From: Amycolatopsis sp. FDAARGOS 1241
Lineage (GTDB): Bacteria > Actinomycetota > Actinomycetes > Mycobacteriales > Pseudonocardiaceae
NCBI RefSeq assembly: GCF_016889705.1
Contig: NZ_CP069526.1
Location: 8,894,001-8,958,000 of the forward strand
Direction: 5' to 3'
DNA length: 64,000 nucleotides
In this document: in pieces, positions 44,976-54,966 of the stretch
How positions within the stretch are numbered: position 1 is the stretch's first letter
Layout of the letters: each line of letters begins with the position of its first letter
Made by a program: the position numbers and the translations under genes
The notes under the pieces: model-generated
Seen by the model: the letters and a program-made list of their open reading frames with translations, nothing else
The model's database searches: none
What the model was told of the DNA's origin: nothing

Positions 44976-46433
44976 TCACGATCCCGCCGAAGTGGCCGTC
45001 GGCGGCGCGTCGGCCGGCTCCGCCCGACGCGCTGACCGAGGGGTTTTCGCTGCTCCCCGCTTCGGCCGCGGACAGCAACCGAGCACCACGGCCACCAGCG
45101 TGCAGAACAGCGCGATGACCTGGTGCTTCACGTTCTCGATCCCGTCCCCCAGCGCCGCCAGGACGAACTGGCCCAGGGCGGTCGTCAGGAGCAGCGCGAG
45201 CGCCACCCCCAGGGCCGCCCGCCGGTGACGCCACGAGCGCCACCCGATGAACGACCACACCGGGATCAAGGCGAACAGGCCGAGCGGCGCCAGCAGCCGC
45301 GTGAGGCTGGACCACACCGGCACGCGGTACTCCTGCGCGCCCGGCGGTTGGCCGGAGGTGGAGTCGAATGAGGCCAGGTAGTCGGGCCGGGCCGTCAGCA
45401 GGTCGCCGGCGGCGCGGTGGAGGATCGCGAGCGTCCGGGCCGGGTGGGTGGCGAACCAGGTGGCCACGTTGCGGCGGCTCAGCTGGGCGCGGTACTGCGC
45501 GTAAGCCGGGTCGAGGGTGACCGGGTGCGGGTGCCACCAGCCGTTGCCCGCGTACTGGGCGAAGGACGCCGGCAGGCCCAGCGAGGCCAGATCCGCCGCG
45601 GAGTCGTGCTGTCCGTCGACGATGTTCAGGAACACCGTGTTCACGACGTTGATCTCGCGGGAGTCATCGCCGGGGCGGGCCGAGATCGTGCCGTCCGGGG
45701 CGGGAGCCGGGGCGACGGACGTCTGGGCCCACCAGGTGCCACCGGCCAGGACCACGAGGAGGCACAGGCCGGGCAACCACCGCGAACGCACGCCGGGGCG
45801 GACGAGCAGCACCGCGACGATCAGCAGCGGCAAGATCATCAAGGTCTGGACCTTGGCGTTCACCGCCAGCAAGCCCCCGGCCGCGGTCACGGCCAAGCCC
45901 GCGTAGCACCACGACCCCGGGCGGGCGATGAGCAACACGCCGCCGACGCACAGCAACAGGCCCAGAAAGGCCGTGCTCTCACCGAGGATCGACGAAAAGT
46001 AGCCGAAGAACGCCGAATCGGCGACCACCAGCAGCAGCCCCGCGCCCACCAGCGCACGGACGCGGAACCCGTACGGCAACCCCACGACCACCAACGCGAC
46101 GGCCGAAGCCGCGACGACGCAGCCGAGAACTCCCAGCACCACCAGGCTGAGCGCGGAGTGCAGCCCGAACGCGTCGCCGAGCCACACCGCCAAGCGCGCG
46201 AGCCAGCTCTGGCTCAGCTGGTACGTCGGCGAGCACCCTTCCGGCGTAGCGGCGTACAGCAGTTGTGTGTGGGGCAACGGTTTGCTGGCCCACGTGATCC
46301 CCGCGCCGCACAGGACCCGGAAGCCGTCGCCGTTGTCGGACAGCGAAACGGGGCGTGGCACGAGGAACCGCACCAGCAGCAAGGCCAGCGCCACACCGAA
46401 GACGCCGAACCCGACAGCCGGTGACCGTCTCAT
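44976..46433 (-). CDS. Polytopic membrane protein, GT-C-like
   Basis: A 485-residue protein with about ten membrane helices. The first extracytoplasmic loop holds SLSDNGDGFRVLCGAGI, an acidic pattern at the place of the GT-C catalytic aspartate. The large loop after the eighth helix contains DGTISARPGDDSREINVVNTVFLN. It ends in a Lys/Arg/Ala-rich cytoplasmic tail. No named family is recognised. Its ATG overlaps the stop of the AftB-like gene at 46430 (ATGA), so both act in the same pathway, probably glycan assembly outside the membrane. Confidence 0.68.
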   Translation of the reverse strand: MRRSPAVGFGVFGVALALLLVRFLVPRPVSLSDNGDGFRVLCGAGITWASKPLPHTQLLYAATPEGCSPTYQLSQSWLARLAVWLGDAFGLHSALSLVVLGVLGCVVAASAVALVVVGLPYGFRVRALVGAGLLLVVADSAFFGYFSSILGESTAFLGLLLCVGGVLLIARPGSWCYAGLAVTAAGGLLAVNAKVQTLMILPLLIVAVLLVRPGVRSRWLPGLCLLVVLAGGTWWAQTSVAPAPAPDGTISARPGDDSREINVVNTVFLNIVDGQHDSAADLASLGLPASFAQYAGNGWWHPHPVTLDPAYAQYRAQLSRRNVATWFATHPARTLAILHRAAGDLLTARPDYLASFDSTSGQPPGAQEYRVPVWSSLTRLLAPLGLFALIPVWSFIGWRSWRHRRAALGVALALLLTTALGQFVLAALGDGIENVKHQVIALFCTLVAVVLGCCPRPKRGAAKTPRSARRAEPADAPPTATSAGS

Positions 46434-47968
46434 GCCGGGCACGATACGTACTGGAAGTCCGGTGACCGATCGAGGTAATCGATGAGCAAGGTCGCTTCGT
46501 CGGCCCGCGGGTACACGGCGATCCAGAACGGCGTTCCGGTGCGCCTGAACGTCGCGACGCGGTAAAAGGCCAGGTCGTTGCCGCAATGCTGGGTCTTGGC
46601 ATAGCCGTCGTCCTCGGGCACGGTGAGCGTCGCGCGGCGCAGATCGGTGCCGAACACCAGCAACCGCGAACCCGCGCGGCTCGCGATGGCCCCCGGCGCC
46701 GCGGCGCTCACGACGGAACCCGGCGGCAGGTACGCGGCCAGCCACTCGCCGACCTCCGCGAGCTGCGCGCTGTCCTGGTGCCAGGCCCGCACGCTCGTCA
46801 GGACGTCCGGGCTCACCACCGAGACGAGCACCGCGAAGCCCGTGAACACGGCCGCCACCACGGGCACGAGCCGCGACACCGTGCGCGGCTCAGGTGAAGG
46901 ATTGGCGGCCGTCAGCACGCCGTGCGCACCGGCGGAAGCCACGGCCAGCAGCGGCGGCACGGGTACGAGCAGCCGCCACGACGGGCCGGTGTCGCCGTCG
47001 AGCACCACGACGAAAACCGTGAAGCACAAGGCAAGCGTGAAGAGCAACCACAGCGCCGACCGCGCGTCCGCGGCGCGCCCAGGGGTCCGGATGAGGCTCA
47101 GCGTCACCACCGCGGCCACGCCGAGCGCGAGGAAACCCAGGTGGGCCAGGGAAAAGCCGGTGAGGTACCGCCAGTCGGGGCCCAGCACGCGCACGGCGGA
47201 GCCGGGCAGGAAGTGGTGGTAGTAGGTGACGCGCCAGGCCGTCCACGGCACGAGGAACACCAGCGCCCCGAGCACGTACCCCGCCGGCGCCCACCAGTTG
47301 TGGCGCCCGCGTGCGGCCGCCACAACCAGCCACCCGCCCACGACCAAGGCGAGCACGAGTCCCTCGGGCCGCGTCATCACCGCGGCCGCCACGAGCACTC
47401 CCGCCACGACGGCGCGGCGCGCGACATACGCGTAGACCACGGCCAGCACCAACAGCACGAACATCGGCAGCTCGGTGCCCGAAGGCCCGTACACGGCGAG
47501 ACCGCTCGCCCCCGCCGTCAGCACGGCCGCCGCGACGCCCACCGCGGGCTGCGGCCCGGCGCCGTCCGGCAGCGCGAGCCGGGTGATCCGGTTGGCCAGG
47601 AAGTACGCGAGCAGCACGCAGCCCAGCGCCGCGGCGACGCCGAGCACCACCCCGGAGGTTTGGACGTCCGCGCCGAACGCGGCGCGCGGCAGGGCGATCA
47701 CCACGAGCCAGAGGAAGTTCGCGTAACCCTCGTCCCGGTCACCGGGGTTGAACACGGCACCGGCGCCGTCGACGATGTTCTGCGCGTAGCGGAAGGTGAC
47801 GAGCGCGTCTTCGGTCACGGTGGCGAACAACAGCTGGTGCACCAGAGAAAACGCGAGCACGAGCACCACGACGAAGCTGCGCCAGGCGCGGTCGGCCGCG
47901 ATCTTCTGCCAGGTCGCGACGACCAGTGCGCCGAGCACCAGCCAGCCCCCCACGACCGCGTAGACCAC
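46430..47968 (-). CDS. GT-C glycosyltransferase, AftB-superfamily
   Basis: A 512-residue membrane protein starting at a GTG with GGAGG upstream. The first loop has ATVTEDALVTFRYAQNIVDG and DEGYANFLWLVVIALP, a pattern characteristic of the AftB-like superfamily of polyprenyl-phosphate arabinose/mannose-dependent transferases. About eleven helices are followed by an extracytoplasmic C-terminal domain with a likely disulfide (TQHCGNDLAF, VSCPA). It could be the true AftB functional equivalent or act on another glycan. It is translationally coupled to the gene at 44976. Confidence 0.76.
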   Translation of the reverse strand: MVYAVVGGWLVLGALVVATWQKIAADRAWRSFVVVLVLAFSLVHQLLFATVTEDALVTFRYAQNIVDGAGAVFNPGDRDEGYANFLWLVVIALPRAAFGADVQTSGVVLGVAAALGCVLLAYFLANRITRLALPDGAGPQPAVGVAAAVLTAGASGLAVYGPSGTELPMFVLLVLAVVYAYVARRAVVAGVLVAAAVMTRPEGLVLALVVGGWLVVAAARGRHNWWAPAGYVLGALVFLVPWTAWRVTYYHHFLPGSAVRVLGPDWRYLTGFSLAHLGFLALGVAAVVTLSLIRTPGRAADARSALWLLFTLALCFTVFVVVLDGDTGPSWRLLVPVPPLLAVASAGAHGVLTAANPSPEPRTVSRLVPVVAAVFTGFAVLVSVVSPDVLTSVRAWHQDSAQLAEVGEWLAAYLPPGSVVSAAAPGAIASRAGSRLLVFGTDLRRATLTVPEDDGYAKTQHCGNDLAFYRVATFRRTGTPFWIAVYPRADEATLLIDYLDRSPDFQYVSCPA

Positions 47969-48237
47969 GCGACCCCCCGCCTCCAGCCCCCAACGGTCCC
48001 CACCGGCCGTCGCGGTGAATCCTCACGACGAATTCTCGCTTTCGGGTGAGTGATTCGCCGGAATGTCGGCGCCTCACTTCACAGGGTCCAGTCAATCGCT
48101 TCACTACGCTTCCCGGACATAAGCCGTTCGGGTGTATGTGGAGCCCGCTAATCTGTGCTCCCGATTCCGATCCGCCACCCGGGGGCACCGAGCGGACCCG
48201 TCACAGCCGAGGATGTCTGTTGCCGAGCGAACCCACG

Positions 48238-50151
48238 ATGCTGTCCGATGTGGCGAGTCTCGCCGTCTGCCTGCTCGTGCTCGGCCTGCCTGGTCTGGTC
48301 ACGGGCCTCGCCGCGGGCCTGAGGGGCTGGCTGCTCGCCGGGCTCACCCCGCTGTCGAGCTACGCGATCGGCGGCCTCGCCGGGCCGTGGACCGCCGCGG
48401 TGGGCTTGCCGTACAACACGCTGACCTACGCCGTGACCACTGTGGTTTTCGTGGCTGTCGCGTTCGGACTGCGGCGGCTCACGCTGCGCCGCCAGCCGCC
48501 CGCCGACGAGCTTCGCGGGTGGTCGCCGCGCGGGCACTGGGCCGTCGCCGCGTGCCTGCTGCTGGCCACCGCGCTCGGGTTCTACGCGGCCGTGCGCGGG
48601 ATGGGCCACCTCGGCGCGATCGCGCAAGGCGGCGACGCGCCGTACGCGGCCAACGGCGTGCGCTACATCGCCACGACCGGTGACGGCAGCCTGTTCGGGA
48701 TGGGCACGCTGAACTGGTACGGCGACGGGAAGCCGCCCTTCTACCCCAATGCCTACCACCTGCTCGCGGCGATCCAGTACTCCCTGACCGGCGAAACGTC
48801 GATCCCGCTGACCCTCGACGTGAACACCGCGCTGCTGCCCGGCCTGCTGGCTCTGTCGCTGGTCGTGCTGGTGCGCGAGTTCCGCGGCCGCGCGGTACTC
48901 GCCGGCGCGGTGGCGCTCGCGTCGGCGGCGCCGGTGATGAGCACGTACGAGTCGATGAGCCGCGGGCCGCTGTACCCGTTCCTGCTCGGGCTGGCTTTGA
49001 CGCCGCTCGCCGCCGTGGTGCTGCGCCGCTACCTCGATCGCGTCGCGCCGGACACCGGGTTCGTGCTGGTCGTGAGTGCCGTCGGGCTGCTGTGCATCCA
49101 CTCCTCGACGCTGTTCGGCGCGATCCTGTTCGCCGGGCCGCTGCTGGTGCAGCGCTGGTTCTCACCAGGTCGGCGCCGGCGGCGCTTCGGGCACGATTTG
49201 CTGGCGCTGCTGCCGATCGCGGTGGTGTCCGTGCTGGTCGCGTGGCTGCAATTGTTCGGCGCACTGGGGCTGGCCAGCGGGAACCTGCCCTACCTGGGCT
49301 GGCCGAGCGAGTATCGCGCGACCACGGCCATCGGCGCACTGCTCGGGTTCCAGCACTTCGAGCCGCACCCGCAGCTCTGGCTGGCCGCCGCGCTGCTGCT
49401 GGGTTTCGTCTTCTTCCGCCGGCTCGGCGACCTGCGGTGGATCGGCCTGACGGCGCTGATCACCGGCCTCGCGTACGCCGCCGTGGCGTCGTCCAACTCA
49501 CCGCTGGTGATGGCGTTCTCGCGACCGTGGTGGGACGACCCGTACCGGTTCATCTCGATGGCGATCGTGCCGCTGGCGTTCATCGCGGGGCACGGAATCG
49601 CGTCGCTGCAGGCGTGGCTCAGCGAGCACCTGCCGCCGCGCGCGCCCGCGGCCATCCTGGCGGCGATCGTCCTGCTGGGCTTCGCAGGCGTCACGAAGGG
49701 GCTCTACGCCGGGACCAACGGCGATCGCGTCGCGCCCGGCTACCGGTCGGCCAATCCGCACGACCAGAACATCACGCCGGACGAAGAAGCCGCGATGGTC
49801 GAGCTGGGCCACCTGGCGAAGCCCGGCGAATGGGCCATGAACGACCGGCTGGACGGAACGGTCTGGACGTATGCCCTGACGGGCGTGCGCACGGTCGCCG
49901 CCCACGACGACGGCACCGCTCCCCCGTCGGACGCGCTGCTGCTGGCTCGGCACTTCAAGGAGTACGCGACGGACCCGCAGGTCCGCGCCGCGGTCCAGCG
50001 CCTGAACATCCACTGGGTCATCCTGGGGCGGCCGATGGCGCCGCCGCACCCGCAGTACTCGTCCCCCGGGCTGGTGGGGCTGGACGGGTTGCCGTTCCTG
50101 CGGCAGGTGTACCGCAACCCGGACGCGGTGATCTACCGGTTCACGGGCTGA
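48238..50151 (+). CDS. Large polytopic membrane protein, DUF6541-like (GT-C type), copy 2
   Basis: A 637-residue paralogue of the 40855 gene. Shared landmarks include GLAGPW and GLPYN near the N-terminus, ANGVRYIATTGDGS, GDGKPPFYPNAYHLLAA, FSRPWWDDPYR and VYRNPDAVIY at the end. Similarity runs over the full length, so the pair arose by duplication. The ATG at 48238 is preferred because the first helix starts just after it; longer in-frame starts would add 60 polar residues. The region 47969-48237 upstream has no gene and probably carries divergent promoters. Confidence 0.72.
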   Translation: MLSDVASLAVCLLVLGLPGLVTGLAAGLRGWLLAGLTPLSSYAIGGLAGPWTAAVGLPYNTLTYAVTTVVFVAVAFGLRRLTLRRQPPADELRGWSPRGHWAVAACLLLATALGFYAAVRGMGHLGAIAQGGDAPYAANGVRYIATTGDGSLFGMGTLNWYGDGKPPFYPNAYHLLAAIQYSLTGETSIPLTLDVNTALLPGLLALSLVVLVREFRGRAVLAGAVALASAAPVMSTYESMSRGPLYPFLLGLALTPLAAVVLRRYLDRVAPDTGFVLVVSAVGLLCIHSSTLFGAILFAGPLLVQRWFSPGRRRRRFGHDLLALLPIAVVSVLVAWLQLFGALGLASGNLPYLGWPSEYRATTAIGALLGFQHFEPHPQLWLAAALLLGFVFFRRLGDLRWIGLTALITGLAYAAVASSNSPLVMAFSRPWWDDPYRFISMAIVPLAFIAGHGIASLQAWLSEHLPPRAPAAILAAIVLLGFAGVTKGLYAGTNGDRVAPGYRSANPHDQNITPDEEAAMVELGHLAKPGEWAMNDRLDGTVWTYALTGVRTVAAHDDGTAPPSDALLLARHFKEYATDPQVRAAVQRLNIHWVILGRPMAPPHPQYSSPGLVGLDGLPFLRQVYRNPDAVIYRFTG

Positions 50152-50210
50152 GGCTCACGCTCTCCGGGCGGGCGGGTTTTTCAGATGGCCCACAGTGCGA
50201 GGTGTGAACC

Positions 50211-51203
50211 TCAGGCGGTGGCGACCTGACGGCGCTTGGCCAGCCAAGCCGTCCCGGCGGCTCCACCAGCCGTGATCAAGTCCGCGACCGTGAACATCAC
50301 GCGCGAGGCCACGGCGAACGCCGTCGCCTGGCCGACGGTGAGGCCGCTGGCTGTCAGGACCGCGACCTGCGCGACCTCGCGGACACCGAGGCCGCTCGGG
50401 AGGATGAAGGCGAAGGTGCCGACGGTCATCGCGACGGCCATGGCGCCGACGCACAGGATGAAACCGCTGAAGCCGGGGGCGCCGACGGAGTTGGCCAGCA
50501 ACCACAGGTGCACACCCTGCAAGACCCAGGCCAGAGTGGACGCGCCTAAGGTCTTGAGCACAACCCCCCAGGTCAAGGGGCGTTCGAGGGGCGGGCGGCG
50601 CAGGATCTTCAGGATCAGCGACGTGCCCCAGGTCAGCACGCGCGGGTGCAACAGCGCCAAGCCGACGGGGATCAGCACGAACAGCCACATCGCGCGCGGG
50701 CTGTTGCTGAAGACGGCCGGTGCGGCCAGCAAGGACACGACCAGGGCCGACACCACGCCGACGCCCAGCTGGATCAACGAGCCGGTGAAGATGCGCGCGC
50801 GGGCGAGGCCGGCCTTGCGGCCGAGTTCCATCTGCAGCAGGTACGCCCACACCGAGCCGGGCACGTACTTGCCGAGCGAGCCGACCAGGCAGATCTGGGC
50901 GCCGCGGATGTAGCCGATGGGCTTGCCGAGGTCGTCGACCATGACCTGCCAGCCCCAGGTCGAGACCATGATGGAGACGACCAGCGCGGCGACGCTCAGC
51001 ACCGACGACTGCCACGCGACGTCCGACAGCGTGTGCCAGAACTCGGTCCAGTTGTCGGTGAGCGCCTTGGCCGCGAAGGCGACCACCAGGAGGATCGCGA
51101 GCCAGCGGACGGCGTCGAGGATCTTCGCCTTGCGGGACTTGGCCGGCTTCGGCGGCTGGGCAGGCGCCGGCAAGTCGTCCTCAGACGTGCGAACGGTCGT
51201 CAC
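50211..51203 (-). CDS. YbhN/UPF0104 flippase-like membrane protein
   Basis: A 330-residue protein with about eight membrane helices of the lysylphosphatidylglycerol synthase TM / UPF0104 family. Conserved parts are LVGSLGKYVPGSVWAYLLQME and FILPSGLGVREVAQVAVL. Family members translocate lipids or lipid-linked sugars in some systems. Polar residues before the first helix suggest a cytoplasmic N-terminus. It lies 39 nt after the LuxC-like gene on the same strand and may be the last gene of that operon, which would link the acyl-processing genes to membrane transport. Confidence 0.85.
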   Translation of the reverse strand: MTTVRTSEDDLPAPAQPPKPAKSRKAKILDAVRWLAILLVVAFAAKALTDNWTEFWHTLSDVAWQSSVLSVAALVVSIMVSTWGWQVMVDDLGKPIGYIRGAQICLVGSLGKYVPGSVWAYLLQMELGRKAGLARARIFTGSLIQLGVGVVSALVVSLLAAPAVFSNSPRAMWLFVLIPVGLALLHPRVLTWGTSLILKILRRPPLERPLTWGVVLKTLGASTLAWVLQGVHLWLLANSVGAPGFSGFILCVGAMAVAMTVGTFAFILPSGLGVREVAQVAVLTASGLTVGQATAFAVASRVMFTVADLITAGGAAGTAWLAKRRQVATA

Positions 51204-51242
51204 TGACCAGTCTCCTCATCAACGGCAGCACATCACCGCTGG

Positions 51243-52484
51243 TCACGCCTGCACCGTGACCAGGCGGCTGAATTCGGCAAGCAGATCGTAACCGTCCCAG
51301 ACGCCCGCGAAGGTCAGCGCCGAGCCGAACGGCACCACCCGGTCTACGCCTCGCCCGGCGAGCTCGGTCACGAACGACACCAGTTCGGCACGCGTGAACC
51401 CGAACTGGCTCACGGTCTGGTCCTTGCGCAGCACGATCGGCACGAGCTCGGTCAACGACGCGACCCGGGCGTTGGCGAACGTCCCCGCGCCGAGCCACTC
51501 GCGCGGCATCACGGTCGGGTCGGTGAGCTCCAAAGTGGCCAGGGAATTTCCCTCGAAAGAGATCGCGGAGGCAAGCCCGTCGACGGCCGCGCCGTAGGCC
51601 GACACGCGCTTCTGCACGGCCATCGCCGGCTCGGTCACGTGCTGCTTGGCCTCGAGCACCGCCGCCAGCAACGCGCGGAACTCCGCACCCGCGGCGCGGG
51701 CACCTTCGGCGTCGCCCACCCAGAACACGGTCCGCGGCGACGAGCACGCGGCCTGGTCGAACCAGTACGAGTCGTTGTAGAACCCTTCGGCCGCGGTGCG
51801 GCGCTGCTCCGGCGTCGCCTGCTGCCAGCCGCGCACCGACGCGACCGCGAACGACGAGCGGTCCGGGAACGTCAGGTCCCGCGCGTGCGGCGCGAGCGGG
51901 TACTTCCGCAGCGCGGCCACGGACGCGTCGCCACCCCAGATCACGCGCAGGTCCGCCGCCAGTGACAGCGCGCCGCTGATCTCGTCGCTGCGGTCGTAGG
52001 TGACCATGCGCTGGGTCGCGCGGATGGTCTGCGCCACCTGCGGCGACACGTCGTCGAGCGCCGCGTTCAGCGCTTCCAGCACGGCCTCGGCCGCGCCGGC
52101 CGAGCGCGACGACACGCGCACGACGTTCGTGTTGCCCGCCAGCGCGGAAAGCGCCCACGAGTACACGAAGATCGTGTCGACGTTCGCCGGTGGCACGTGG
52201 AACACGAGTCCGCGCGGGAAACGCAGCGCGTCGCCCGTAGTATCCAAAGTGGACAGTGCCTTGGCCAGCTCTCCCTTGCGCAGGAAGAAACCCAGCGACG
52301 CCAGCTCCGGGAACCGCCGCGCAAGAGCGGGCGCGAGCAGCTTGCGGGCGAACTTCGTGACGAACTCGACGACCCGCGGATCGCCCACGGTCAGGCGGCC
52401 GCCGGGCGGCTCCGTCCGCAGCTCGTCGACCAGCGCGCCGACCTCGACCGGCGCGCCCTGGGGAAACGTCTGCTCCAGATTCAT
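51243..52484 (-). CDS. LuxC-like acyl-CoA/acyl-protein reductase
   Basis: A 413-residue aldehyde-dehydrogenase-fold protein of the LuxC family. The catalytic cysteine is Cys247 in WFDQAACSSPRTVFW. The N-terminal half includes RFPRGLVFHVPPANVDTIFVYSW and AGNTNVVRVSSRS, the LuxC nucleotide region. LuxC reduces an acyl group passed from LuxE to an aldehyde with NADPH. No luxAB luciferase genes are present, so light production is not implied. Its ATG overlaps the stop of the LuxE-like gene by 4 nt. Confidence 0.9.
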   Translation of the reverse strand: MNLEQTFPQGAPVEVGALVDELRTEPPGGRLTVGDPRVVEFVTKFARKLLAPALARRFPELASLGFFLRKGELAKALSTLDTTGDALRFPRGLVFHVPPANVDTIFVYSWALSALAGNTNVVRVSSRSAGAAEAVLEALNAALDDVSPQVAQTIRATQRMVTYDRSDEISGALSLAADLRVIWGGDASVAALRKYPLAPHARDLTFPDRSSFAVASVRGWQQATPEQRRTAAEGFYNDSYWFDQAACSSPRTVFWVGDAEGARAAGAEFRALLAAVLEAKQHVTEPAMAVQKRVSAYGAAVDGLASAISFEGNSLATLELTDPTVMPREWLGAGTFANARVASLTELVPIVLRKDQTVSQFGFTRAELVSFVTELAGRGVDRVVPFGSALTFAGVWDGYDLLAEFSRLVTVQA

Positions 52485-53560
52485 GCCGCGGCCCCTCGCC
52501 CGGGTGCGGGTGTCCCGCTCAGATCCAGCGTGTCCGAGCACCCGCGGGCCTCGGCCTTCGGCAGCCGCCCCAGCACCGAGAAGTGCTTGCCCGGCCAGTC
52601 ACCGTCGTCGATCCCGTTGTAGACGCCGAGGTCCTCGGTCAGCAGCACGTGGCCCGGGTACGAGCGCGGCAGCGTCGAGACGACCTCGATCACGCCGGGC
52701 TTGCCGACCGGCTGCTCGCGCCACGTCTCCGGGTCGCGGATCACGACGTCCGCGAAATCGGGGCAGTACAAGGAGTTCCCGGACGGGCCCTCGAGGAACA
52801 CGGTGCCGATCTGCTCGATCATCCCGTAGTAGTTGTGGATCCGCGTCAGGCCGGTGTCCTCTTTGAACCGGCGGCGGAACTCGGTGTTGTCCACGGCCCG
52901 GTCGATGAGCTTCTTCCAGCCACCGGAGTGGATCAGGATGCCGTTGGAGAGGTCGAGCCCGTTCTCACGCGCCACCTCGTACAGGTAAAGCCACACCATG
53001 AAGGTGAACCCGAAGATGAGGAACGGCTTGTCACCGTACTCGGCGAGGAACTTCTTCACGGCCTCGACGTCGGGCTTGTCGTTCTCGTCGAGCACGTACG
53101 TGTGCTTGCGGCCGAAGTTCGCCATGCCCAGCACACCCGCGCCGCGCGCGGAGAACGAGCGGCGGTTCTTGATGATGCCGATGGTGTCGACCATCAGCAT
53201 CGGCAGCCGTTCGCCGCCGAGCACCTCCTGCAGTGTCGCGCCGAGCTGCTTGGTCTGCGCGCCCGCCGCGTCCTTGTCCAGGTAGATGCGCGACGCGCCG
53301 GCGCCGGTGGTGCCCGACGACGTGAGCGTCTTGAACACCTCGGAGTCGGGGATCGACTTGAGGTCGTGGGTTTTGAACATGCGCACCGGCAGCCACGGCA
53401 GGTCTGCGATCGCACCGAACGACGCGTCCGGCGCGATGCCGAGCGAAGCCAGGATCCGGGCGTAGCCCTCGGAGTTCGCGCGGTGGTGCGCGGTCAGCTG
53501 CGCGAGCTCGGGGAGCAGCAAGGCTTCCCGCTCGGCCTGCGAGCGCGTGAACACACTCAT
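52481..53560 (-). CDS. LuxE-like acyl-protein synthetase
   Basis: A 359-residue adenylate-forming enzyme of the LuxE/PaaK type. It contains LPVRMFKTHDLKSIPD, the nucleotide motif LTSSGTTGAGASRIYLD, GFTFMVWLYLY, SGGWKKL and YGMIEQIGTVF. LuxE activates a carboxylic acid with ATP and hands the acyl group to LuxC. A LuxD thioesterase is absent, so the acyl substrate probably comes from the ACP encoded in this operon. It is coupled to the ligase gene upstream and the LuxC gene downstream. Confidence 0.9.
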   Translation of the reverse strand: MSVFTRSQAEREALLLPELAQLTAHHRANSEGYARILASLGIAPDASFGAIADLPWLPVRMFKTHDLKSIPDSEVFKTLTSSGTTGAGASRIYLDKDAAGAQTKQLGATLQEVLGGERLPMLMVDTIGIIKNRRSFSARGAGVLGMANFGRKHTYVLDENDKPDVEAVKKFLAEYGDKPFLIFGFTFMVWLYLYEVARENGLDLSNGILIHSGGWKKLIDRAVDNTEFRRRFKEDTGLTRIHNYYGMIEQIGTVFLEGPSGNSLYCPDFADVVIRDPETWREQPVGKPGVIEVVSTLPRSYPGHVLLTEDLGVYNGIDDGDWPGKHFSVLGRLPKAEARGCSDTLDLSGTPAPGRGAAA

Positions 53561-54966
53561 ACCCGTCCCTCCAACGACCGGTAGTCGATCTTGCCGCTGG
53601 CCAGCAGCGGCACGGTGTCGATCGGCCGCACGTCGAACCCGCTGGTGTGCAGGTGCAGCCGGTCGGACAGCGCGCGGGCCGCGTCCTTGCAGATCGCCTT
53701 GGCGCCCTCGCCCTCGGGCAGCTCGGCGAACAGCACGACCTTGTCGCCCGCGGCCACGGCGGCCACCACGTCGATGCCCACGGCCGCCTGGCGCACGGCC
53801 TGCTCCAGGTCGTCGAGGCTCACGCGGTTGCCGAACACCTTGCCGATGCGCTTGAGCCGCCCCGTGATGAACAGGAAGCCGTCTTCGTCGAGGTACCCGA
53901 GGTCGCCGGTGGCGAGCAGGCCACCGCACTCGTCGCCGGCGGCCAGGCCCTTCTCGTCTTCGGCGTAGCCCATCATCACGTTGGGGCCGCGGTAGACGAC
54001 CTCACCGACGATCTTGGGGTGCGTGGTCTCGGCGCCGTCGTCGCGGCGGATGGCGAACGCGCCGCCCGGCAGCGCGGGCCCGGCGGAGCCGATCTTCTCG
54101 GCCAGCCGCTCGGCCGGCACGGTGGTCATCCGCGGCGCCGCCTCGGTCTGGCCGTACATCACGTACATGCGGCCGCCGACCGCGAGCATCTTGTCGTTGA
54201 ACTCGCTCACGAGCTCGTCGCGCAGCTTGCCGCCGGCCTGCGTGAGCGTGCGCAGCGTCGGGTACTTCGCGGGGTCGAACTTCAAGCGCCGCAACATCTC
54301 GTAGTGGTACGGCACACCCGACAGCGACGTGATGCCGTGCTCCGTGACCGCGTCCCAGAATCCGCGTCCGAGCACGCCGGACGGTTCGATCACCACGGTC
54401 GCGCCACGCAGCAGGTGCGAATTCAGCACCGAAAGGCCGTAGCTGTAGTGCAGCGGCAGGCACGTCGGCGCGACCTCGTCGCCGTCGATGTGCAGCACCT
54501 CGGCGATCGCTTCGGCGTTGGCCAGCAGCGAACCCCGGGAGAGCCGCACGAGCTTGGGATTGCCCGTCGAGCCGCTGGTGGGCAGCAGCACCGCGAGATC
54601 CGGGTGCGGTTCGACGCCGTCGGCCGACGTGCGAACCCAGTCGCCGTTCACGCCCTCGTAGCCGTCGGGCGCCGGCGCTTCGGGCGCCGCCAGCACCGCG
54701 GCCGGCCGGAAGCGCGTGATGAGCCCCGCCAGCACGTCGGCGTCGAGCGCCGGGTCGATCAGCGCGACCGGGCGGTGCGCCTCGAACGCGCCGAGGTAGC
54801 GCAGCACGCTCGCCAGGTCCACGGACATCCGCGCGAACAGCACCCCGGGCGGCAGGTCGTCGAGCGCGGTCATCGCCCGCGTGACCTCCGCGTCCAGCTC
54901 ATCGCCCGCCAGCGTGCGGCCCCCGGCCACATCGATCAGCCGGGCTCCCGCACCCCACAGCGTCAC
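53557..54966 (-). CDS. AMP-dependent acyl ligase (acyl-CoA/acyl-ACP synthetase type)
   Basis: A 469-residue ANL enzyme. The A3 motif is LLPTSGSTGNPKLVRLS, A5 reads YVMYGQTEAAPRM, A7 is ATGDLGYLDEDGFLFITGR and the final Lys motif is LLASGKIDYRSL. It likely loads an acyl group onto the ACP encoded two genes upstream, in the manner of stand-alone adenylation enzymes, or makes an acyl-CoA. The N-terminal domain is slightly short. It is coupled on both sides by 4-nt overlaps. Confidence 0.9.
   Translation of the reverse strand: MTLWGAGARLIDVAGGRTLAGDELDAEVTRAMTALDDLPPGVLFARMSVDLASVLRYLGAFEAHRPVALIDPALDADVLAGLITRFRPAAVLAAPEAPAPDGYEGVNGDWVRTSADGVEPHPDLAVLLPTSGSTGNPKLVRLSRGSLLANAEAIAEVLHIDGDEVAPTCLPLHYSYGLSVLNSHLLRGATVVIEPSGVLGRGFWDAVTEHGITSLSGVPYHYEMLRRLKFDPAKYPTLRTLTQAGGKLRDELVSEFNDKMLAVGGRMYVMYGQTEAAPRMTTVPAERLAEKIGSAGPALPGGAFAIRRDDGAETTHPKIVGEVVYRGPNVMMGYAEDEKGLAAGDECGGLLATGDLGYLDEDGFLFITGRLKRIGKVFGNRVSLDDLEQAVRQAAVGIDVVAAVAAGDKVVLFAELPEGEGAKAICKDAARALSDRLHLHTSGFDVRPIDTVPLLASGKIDYRSLEGRV

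Noticed and set aside
51243..53560. A bioluminescence operon
   Set aside because: LuxC- and LuxE-like genes are present but luxA, luxB and luxD are not. The LLM protein at 43100 is an ordinary flavin/F420 oxidoreductase.
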